Shown here piece by piece: positions 58,858-64,000 of a stretch of DNA of 64,000 nt. The notes beneath the pieces are model-generated. The model saw only the letters and a list, made by a program, of their open reading frames with translations, had not been told where the DNA came from and did not search any database. A program made the position numbers and the translations under genes. This DNA is from Chitinophagales bacterium. GTDB lineage: Bacteria > Bacteroidota > Bacteroidia > Chitinophagales > Chitinophagaceae. How positions within the stretch are numbered: the stretch's first letter is position 1; every line of letters begins with the position of its first letter. The stretch is taken from contig JAFLBL010000001.1 of assembly GCA_017303855.1 (NCBI GenBank), positions 811,978-875,977 on the forward strand. The letters run 5' to 3'.

Positions 58858-60240
58858 TTAATAGGCGTTTTTATCTCCTTTAATGGTAACATATATTGTC
58901 AGAAAAATAATCCGGATGTCGAGCCATAAGCGCCAGTTTTCAAGGTACCAGATATCATGCTCAATCCGCTTACGCAATTGTTCTTTCTGCTTGATTTCCC
59001 CGCGGTATCCATGTACCTGTGCCCATCCTGTTACACCGGGTTTTACAAAATGCCTGACCATATACTCATTCAGTAACTGGGAATAATCTTCCGTATGCCG
59101 GAGCATGTGCGGCCGGGGGCCGACAATAGACATATTGCCGATCAGTACATTAAAAAACTGAGGCAGTTCATCTATATTGGATTTACGCATAAACCGGCCA
59201 AGCTTTGTTATCCGTGAATCGTTTTTGGTTACCTGTTTTACATCGGCTTCTTTATTCACCCGCAGTGTACGGAATTTAAAACAGCGGAATGATTTATTAT
59301 CCCGGCCGGACCGAAGCTGAACAAAAAATACCGGGCCTTTGGAATTTAGCTTTATCAGCAATGCGATAATGGGCACCAGCCAGGAAAGTACCAGTACAAT
59401 TACAAAAAAACTGAAGACCAGGTCAAACATCCGCTTTTTTATACGGGCGCTGATATCATCAAGTGGTTCAGCGCGCAATGAAAGTATCGGTATGTCTTCC
59501 ACAAAATCAATATAGATATTGCGGTTCACAAACAGGTGAAAGTCAGGTACAAACTTAAATCGGATCATATTGGTTTCCGCAGCCTGCGCCAGGTCATACA
59601 CGTATTTATTGGATTCGGGGGAAATGGTAGAGTATATTTCATCAACACCGTTTTCAATCGCGTATGCGATACATTCCTTCCGGGAACCCAGGATAGGTAG
59701 CACCGACAGTTCATTTACATGTTGATCGTCTTCAAAATAACCCTGCACGGTCAGGTTCTGCCGGCCATCCATGAAATGACCAACCAGTTTCTTTGAAAGT
59801 TCATTATAACCCAGCACAATTACTTTTTTGTTGAAGCGGTTTCCTTTTTTCAGAAAGAACGCCAGCATGGAAAAAAGCATCCGGGTGAAAAAGAGCATAA
59901 GGCCGTACCCGAGAAAATTCAGGATAACAAATAGTCTTGAATAGTTGTAATTGTACAGAAAAATAAAGGCGAGAATGATCGCCACGAATAACAGGAATGC
60001 CCGTACCGTCTGCCGGCTGAAATACTCAAAGTTGAAATGATTGCTCCGCGTATATACCGCGTTAATATACGCGGATGTAAGCCAGGCCATATTGCTGACA
60101 ATAAAGAACACATTGTACTGCTGGCCACTCCGGTCAATACGGTGTATAGTGATGGCTAGCACCAGGTGGATGGCATTCAGGGCGAACAGGTCCATACCCG
60201 CGAAAAATATCCTGAAAATTCCTTTCGTATTATTCGGCAT
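58858..60240 (-). CDS. Undecaprenyl-phosphate glycosyl-1-phosphate transferase (exopolysaccharide initiation)
   Basis: A 460-residue WcaJ-like polyprenyl glycosylphosphotransferase. Four or five membrane helices (to about residue 130), a nucleotide-fold middle domain ('KKVIVLGYNELSKKLVGHFM'), one more helix (about 280-300), then the catalytic Bac_transf domain: 'KRMFDLVFSFFVIVLV', 'GPVFFVQLRSGRDNKSFRCFKFRTL', 'MRKSNIDELPQFFNVLIGNMSIVGPRPHM', 'PGVTGWAQVHGYRG'. It puts the first sugar on the lipid carrier. Last gene of the leftward polysaccharide group. Confidence 0.93.
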   Translation of the reverse strand: MPNNTKGIFRIFFAGMDLFALNAIHLVLAITIHRIDRSGQQYNVFFIVSNMAWLTSAYINAVYTRSNHFNFEYFSRQTVRAFLLFVAIILAFIFLYNYNYSRLFVILNFLGYGLMLFFTRMLFSMLAFFLKKGNRFNKKVIVLGYNELSKKLVGHFMDGRQNLTVQGYFEDDQHVNELSVLPILGSRKECIAYAIENGVDEIYSTISPESNKYVYDLAQAAETNMIRFKFVPDFHLFVNRNIYIDFVEDIPILSLRAEPLDDISARIKKRMFDLVFSFFVIVLVLSWLVPIIALLIKLNSKGPVFFVQLRSGRDNKSFRCFKFRTLRVNKEADVKQVTKNDSRITKLGRFMRKSNIDELPQFFNVLIGNMSIVGPRPHMLRHTEDYSQLLNEYMVRHFVKPGVTGWAQVHGYRGEIKQKEQLRKRIEHDIWYLENWRLWLDIRIIFLTIYVTIKGDKNAY

Positions 60241-60301
60241 ACTTACCCGCTTTAAGTGGTAAAAATGTTATTATCTGCCATGGATATCGCAAACTTTACA
60301 G

Positions 60302-61423
60302 CTATTGCTTCCCGTTACCGGAAAATATTTCTTCATGTTGCGCGGTTACCGTGTCCCAGTTAAACTCTTTTCCCGCCCGTTGTCTTGCATTTTCCGCCAG
60401 TTCCAGCATATGGGGGTAATGCTGTTCCGCATACCGGATTTTTTCGGCCAGCGATGCCGGATTGGCTTTACTGAATGTAATGGCGGTATCCTGAACAGCA
60501 TAAATGTTTTCTTCAATATCACTGACGATCAACGGCACCCCAAGTCCCATCACAGTCAGCACAACCGGTGAAAGGCCTTCCACATCAGATGGCTGAATAT
60601 AACAATACGCGTTCAGCATCAGTCGCGTCACATCATCTCCGTATACAAAGCCGGCAAAAACCACCCCGGGTCCGGCCATCGCATGTACTTCCTGTTCGTA
60701 ACCGGATGGATTTGGCGAGCCGCCAATCAGTACCAGTTTTTTGGCAGAACCTGATTGCTGAAAGGCCGGGATCAGGTAATGAAGTCCTTTATCCGGGATA
60801 AAGCGGCCCACAAAAAGATAATACTCCCCTTTTTCAAGCCCGTATTTTTCCAATATTGCATTGTTTTCCAACACCGGAGCCACTTCACTTCCAAATGGAA
60901 TAAAGGCAAACTTCTTATTGAACTTTTTCTCAAAATACTGCCGGGCTATTACGTTATCAAAAATGATATTCGTCGGAAACCAGGCACTGATATACGAAGA
61001 CAGTTTGAGATATACTTTTCCATACCAGGGCCACTTGTCTCTTTTCCAGTCTACTCCGTCCTGACTGACAAACACTTTTTTTCCAAAGAGCCGCAAAGGG
61101 AGGGCCCAGATACTGTTTCCCCCATTCTGAATATGTACAATATCAGCCGTATTGCGAAAGATAATATCCATAGTGGACCGGAAAGAATGCCATAGCGTAT
61201 CAAACCCTTTTCGCTGAACCGTCCGGATCGTTTTAATCTGAACGCCCTTGTATTCCTTTATATCCACATGCACATCGGGGTAGCGCCTGTTATAGGCTAC
61301 CACACTGTGTCCGCGACTTACCAGCCGGGGGAATAATTCCATCGCAAACTTGTCAGCTCCCGCAGCCCCTTTCGCCGGAGGCAGAGTTCTGAAACCAAAT
61401 GCGGCTATACGTAACTTTTTCAT
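60302..61423 (-). CDS. Glycosyltransferase family 4 (polysaccharide synthesis)
   Basis: A 373-residue GT-B glycosyltransferase: 'FRTLPPAKGAAGADKFAMELFPRL' near the start, donor-side motifs 'YYLFVGRFIPDKGLHYLIPAF', 'KLVLIGG' and 'YIQPSDVEGLSPVVLTVMGLGVPLIVSD' with the E-x7-E-like region. Transfers a sugar during exopolysaccharide or O-antigen assembly; the donor is unknown. Starts immediately after the stop of the reductase gene (no spacer). Confidence 0.9.
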   Translation of the reverse strand: MKKLRIAAFGFRTLPPAKGAAGADKFAMELFPRLVSRGHSVVAYNRRYPDVHVDIKEYKGVQIKTIRTVQRKGFDTLWHSFRSTMDIIFRNTADIVHIQNGGNSIWALPLRLFGKKVFVSQDGVDWKRDKWPWYGKVYLKLSSYISAWFPTNIIFDNVIARQYFEKKFNKKFAFIPFGSEVAPVLENNAILEKYGLEKGEYYLFVGRFIPDKGLHYLIPAFQQSGSAKKLVLIGGSPNPSGYEQEVHAMAGPGVVFAGFVYGDDVTRLMLNAYCYIQPSDVEGLSPVVLTVMGLGVPLIVSDIEENIYAVQDTAITFSKANPASLAEKIRYAEQHYPHMLELAENARQRAGKEFNWDTVTAQHEEIFSGNGKQ

Positions 61424-62326
61424 TTAGTCGAGATATCCTTTATAATACTTATCCATGTACTGATGCAAGGCCACACGCCAGTCCTGCATCAGGTTGAGAT
61501 TACGCAGGTTGAGCTTCCTGTTAACCAGTCGTTCGCATGGCGGACGTTCCGCGAAATATGTTTCCTTGAAGAAATCCGATTTTACACTGGTGATTTTTAC
61601 CTGCCCTTCCAGGCCTGTCAGTTTAAGCAACTCAGCAGCCACTTCCAGCCGGCTGGTTTCTCCCCCGCAAACCATATTATAAAGCCCCCAGTATTCTTTT
61701 TCAATCAGGGCTTTTACATTGCGGGCAAAATCGTGTGTAAATGTCGGCGTACCGTCTTTGTCATCTACAATAAACAATTCTTTCTTGCCGTCTTTCAGTT
61801 GCTTCATCAGCTTCTGAATAAATTTCTTATCCTTGGAAGGACCCGCCCCCATCATCCATCCGGCGCGGCAGATCAGGAAACGCTTTGCATTTTCCGCCAC
61901 ATATCTTTCTCCCATGTATTTGGAGCGGGCGTATACACCCAGCGGATTGGGCATATCCCAGTCATCATACAGGTCTTTGGCCCCGTCAAAAATACCGGCG
62001 GTACTGATATACAGCAACGGAATATCCAGGCTGTTGGCAATGTAAACCGCATTCTCCACCGCCAATGTATTGGTGGCATACGTGTCTTCAGGATGCTTCT
62101 CACAATATTCCAGGTCGGTATACGCACCCAGGTGAAACAAGTAATCCGGTTTAAACTCCTTCACATCTTTTGCATAGGCATCATAATCCCGGAAATCCAG
62201 GAATGACAACCAGCTATCATTTACATCCTTATCGGTGCATTTCAGTTCATAACTGTCTTTAAACTGCTCATGGAAGGCTTCACCCAGCATTCCGCCGCAA
62301 CCTGCGATGTAGATTTTTTTGCTCAT
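61424..62326 (-). CDS. NAD-dependent sugar epimerase/reductase (RmlD-like SDR)
   Basis: A 300-residue extended short-chain dehydrogenase: nucleotide motif 'KIYIAGCGGMLGEAFHEQF', 'DYLFHLGAYTDLEYCEKHPEDTYATNTLAVENAVYIA', 'LLYISTAGIFDG' and the catalytic Tyr-Lys pair in 'PLGVYARSKYMGERYV'. Closest to dTDP-4-dehydrorhamnose reductases, so it probably makes a deoxysugar donor for the adjacent glycosyltransferases. The other rml genes are not in view. Confidence 0.87.
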   Translation of the reverse strand: MSKKIYIAGCGGMLGEAFHEQFKDSYELKCTDKDVNDSWLSFLDFRDYDAYAKDVKEFKPDYLFHLGAYTDLEYCEKHPEDTYATNTLAVENAVYIANSLDIPLLYISTAGIFDGAKDLYDDWDMPNPLGVYARSKYMGERYVAENAKRFLICRAGWMMGAGPSKDKKFIQKLMKQLKDGKKELFIVDDKDGTPTFTHDFARNVKALIEKEYWGLYNMVCGGETSRLEVAAELLKLTGLEGQVKITSVKSDFFKETYFAERPPCERLVNRKLNLRNLNLMQDWRVALHQYMDKYYKGYLD

Positions 62327-62365
62327 AGTTTTTGATTGAAAGAAAGGTTAATAAAGAGGGTTTAG

Positions 62366-62394
62366 GTTTTAAGGTTTAGCGTTTAAGGTTTAGC
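62366..62394. repeat. Short tandem direct repeat at a gene end
   Basis: Two adjacent near-identical copies, GTTTTAAGGTTTAGC (62366-62380) and GTTTAAGGTTTAGC (62381-62394), with a related GGTTTAGG just before. The stop codon of the 62383-63423 gene lies inside the second copy. Confidence 0.6.
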
Positions 62395-63423
62395 TGTATT
62401 TGACCGTTGTTCGCGGATCACACGGTCAATGATGGCCGCATTGTTGCGGGTTGAAAAATTACGGGTTATATGTTCTTTTAAATTCAAGGCAAATTGTTTT
62501 CGCTGTTCCGGTGATGTATCCAGTTCTGTCAGCGCTCTTTTCATATCCGCTATATCATTAATCCGGGTCAGTCGCCCCGATACCCCTTCCTCCACATAAT
62601 TCCGGGTGGACGGCGTATGGGTGATGATGACAGGCTTTGACAATAAAGCGGCCCGGATCATTACAATCAGTCCGCAGGGTGCTGTACTGTTCAACGGCAG
62701 AAAAACAATCCGGCTGTTTTCCAGCAATTCATAAAACTGCGCCTGCGGTGTATCAAAATACATCCGGAGATTTTCCGGCCATTTTTTGCCTTCCGGAAAA
62801 TTCTTCTTCCGGGCCACACCAATAAACTGCATGGCCGGTAATTCTTCCGCACAACGGATCAATCCTTCCCAGTCGCGAAACGCGTCACCACCGGTAAAAA
62901 CATACCCGCCGGTTTCGCTATAGGCCGCTTGTTTATAATTGTCATCATATGCATCATGCAATACAAACATGCGGTTTACCGGGAAGCGAAACTGCTGTGC
63001 ATACTGAGCCGCGAGTTGTTCGTCATTGACGGATACCCGCAGATTTTTATTTCCGAAAGCCGTATTATACACCAGTTTCCGCAATACAGCATTCAAGAAG
63101 CCTTTCCGGTGGGCAATCATATTGAGTGCGATCAGTTTTCTTTTTATAAAAAACACCCGGCACAGGAAAGCACCCATAGCGCCTGCCACAAAATTCCAGT
63201 GGATGATCGTATCCCCTTTACGGGTTGCTTTGATCCCTTTTATTGCCAGCCCCAGGTAGCGGCCCCACAACCGGATCATACCGAAACGTGAAGTCTCATC
63301 CGCCGGATCATACGCGTCAAACCCCAGCAACAGGGTCTCCTGCCCGCGATGCTGCAGTTCCTCCGACAGCCAGAACCGGGTCTGGCTGTCTGCTTTCCAG
63401 TCTACCATTACAGCTGTTTTCAC
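62383..63423 (-). CDS. Glycosyltransferase family 4-like protein
   Basis: A 346-residue GT-B protein in the polysaccharide group. N-terminal 'VMVDWKADSQTRFWLSEELQHRGQETLLLGFD', middle 'RVSVNDEQLAAQYAQQF', donor-side 'GGYVFTGGDAFRDWEGLIRCAEEL', 'RIVFLPLNSTAPCGLIVMIRAALLSKPVIITHTPSTRNYVEEGVSG'. It keeps the acidic C-terminal region weakly, so it is a divergent member. Its start overlaps the upstream glycosyltransferase by 4 nt; tandem repeats sit at its end. Confidence 0.83.
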   Translation of the reverse strand: MKTAVMVDWKADSQTRFWLSEELQHRGQETLLLGFDAYDPADETSRFGMIRLWGRYLGLAIKGIKATRKGDTIIHWNFVAGAMGAFLCRVFFIKRKLIALNMIAHRKGFLNAVLRKLVYNTAFGNKNLRVSVNDEQLAAQYAQQFRFPVNRMFVLHDAYDDNYKQAAYSETGGYVFTGGDAFRDWEGLIRCAEELPAMQFIGVARKKNFPEGKKWPENLRMYFDTPQAQFYELLENSRIVFLPLNSTAPCGLIVMIRAALLSKPVIITHTPSTRNYVEEGVSGRLTRINDIADMKRALTELDTSPEQRKQFALNLKEHITRNFSTRNNAAIIDRVIREQRSNTAKP

Positions 63424-64000
63424 GTTGCGGATACATTTATTTGTTGACGGGCCTTCACTACCCGGTTAAATACGTTCTCGAGTTTCCGGTAATGTACTTC
63501 TGCCGAATAACCGGTTGTCAGTTTTTGATATGCCTGTTCCCCGAGTTGCCGGCACATTTCCATATCGCCCATTAACTGACCGATACAGGCTTTCAGGGCC
63601 TCCACATTTTTGGCCGGAAATAACAACCCGGTTACCTGATCATCCACTATTTCCTTCAGACTCCCGCTGTCACTGGCCACAACCGGTTTATGGAATGCAT
63701 AACTTTCCAATACACTGTTTGGAAAATTCTCATACCATTCTGCCGGCATTACAGTAAATGCACAGGTGCGGAGATAGTGTTGTATGGCGTCAAACTTCAG
63801 CTGCCCGGTAAATTCAATCCGGTGTGTTTTATCTTTCAGGTAATCTTTGAGCACTGTATCGTAGCCGCCGGACGCTGATCCGATAATTACCAGCCGGTAA
63901 CCGGTATCTGCAAAGGCTTTTACCAGGGTGAGTAACCCTTTTTCTTCTTCCAGTCTTCCTACATAAACGGCAAACGGCTCATAACCGGCAGCCTGTGTCT
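63420..64000 (-). CDS. Glycosyltransferase family 4, C-terminal part (runs off the window)
   Basis: The frame is open to the right edge, so the gene starts beyond base 64000. The visible 193 residues are the donor-binding half of a GT4 enzyme: 'FAVYVGRLEEEKGLLTLVKAF', 'YRLVIIGSASGG', 'AFTVMPAEWYENFPNSVLESYAFHKPVVASDSGSLKEIVDDQVTGLLF', where the E-x7-E motif is in 'ENFPNSVLE'. Overlaps the next gene by 4 nt, which makes at least five genes of the polysaccharide group closely packed on this strand. Confidence 0.9.
   Translation of the reverse strand, partial: TQAAGYEPFAVYVGRLEEEKGLLTLVKAFADTGYRLVIIGSASGGYDTVLKDYLKDKTHRIEFTGQLKFDAIQHYLRTCAFTVMPAEWYENFPNSVLESYAFHKPVVASDSGSLKEIVDDQVTGLLFPAKNVEALKACIGQLMGDMEMCRQLGEQAYQKLTTGYSAEVHYRKLENVFNRVVKARQQINVSAT

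Noticed and set aside
61463..62206. 247-codon plus-strand frame opposite the RmlD-like gene
   Set aside because: No recognisable domain; the minus strand encodes an intact SDR enzyme with all motifs.

Overview
The window comes from a Bacteroidota chromosome, most likely a member of the Chitinophagaceae. The signs are type IX secretion (T9SS) sorting domains, PorD, DUF5689, DUF5916, DUF4296 and DUF6728 proteins, a TonB-dependent receptor with surface lipoproteins, an LTD surface protein, and repeated -7 promoter elements of the Bacteroidota form TAnnTTTG. No rRNA, tRNA, insertion sequence, prophage or CRISPR array was recognised. Most of the window is ordinary chromosome in short operons closed by clear hairpin terminators.

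Layout. 1-9.3 kb: end of a serine hydrolase, a D-aminoacylase-like lipoprotein, a GNAT acetyltransferase, fabD, folE with two tandem PTPS/QueD paralogues, a secreted Hcp-like protein, the futalosine-pathway pair mqnB-mqnD, a photolyase and a class IV aminotransferase. 9.4-20 kb: a signalling island (below). 20-30 kb: scoAB, DUF4296-porD-coaBC, rpoZ-bamD, an OmpA-family porin, a polyprenyl synthase and recJ. 30-41.6 kb: two secreted endonuclease/exonuclease/phosphatase (EEP) nucleases flank a TonB receptor, two DUF5689 lipoproteins and a giant repetitive LTD protein; this looks like a nucleic-acid or phosphate scavenging locus. 41.6-58.8 kb: rpsF-rpsR-rplI, an RRM protein, a GMC oxidoreductase pair, a head-GIN lipoprotein, guaA, a binding protein, the ligase-associated helicase and PdeM, DUF5916, an XRE-S24 regulator, surE, lpxB, DUF6728 and VanZ. 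58.8-64 kb: an exopolysaccharide operon running off the right edge.

The signalling island is the unusual part. It holds four NarL/LuxR response regulators, two sensor histidine kinases each preceded by an AT-rich multi-pass membrane protein, and two cassettes that each pair a secreted protein with a small membrane or CPBP protein. The two cassettes share a conserved upstream leader. In two gene-poor stretches (10.2-10.45 kb and 17.1-17.3 kb) there are paralogous elements with the same architecture: a GTAAATACCG box, a TTG-N20-TAnnTTTG promoter with a CACATnnnnATGTG palindrome in its spacer, then a sequence of about 120-140 nt whose ends pair in an 11-12 bp helix and which is followed by T-rich DNA. 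I read these as a two-member family of small structured RNAs, possibly related to 6S-type RNA. The simplest hypothesis is one locus in which sensors and regulators control secreted effector cassettes together with a pair of small RNAs; the links between the parts are inferred from position and shared sequence only.
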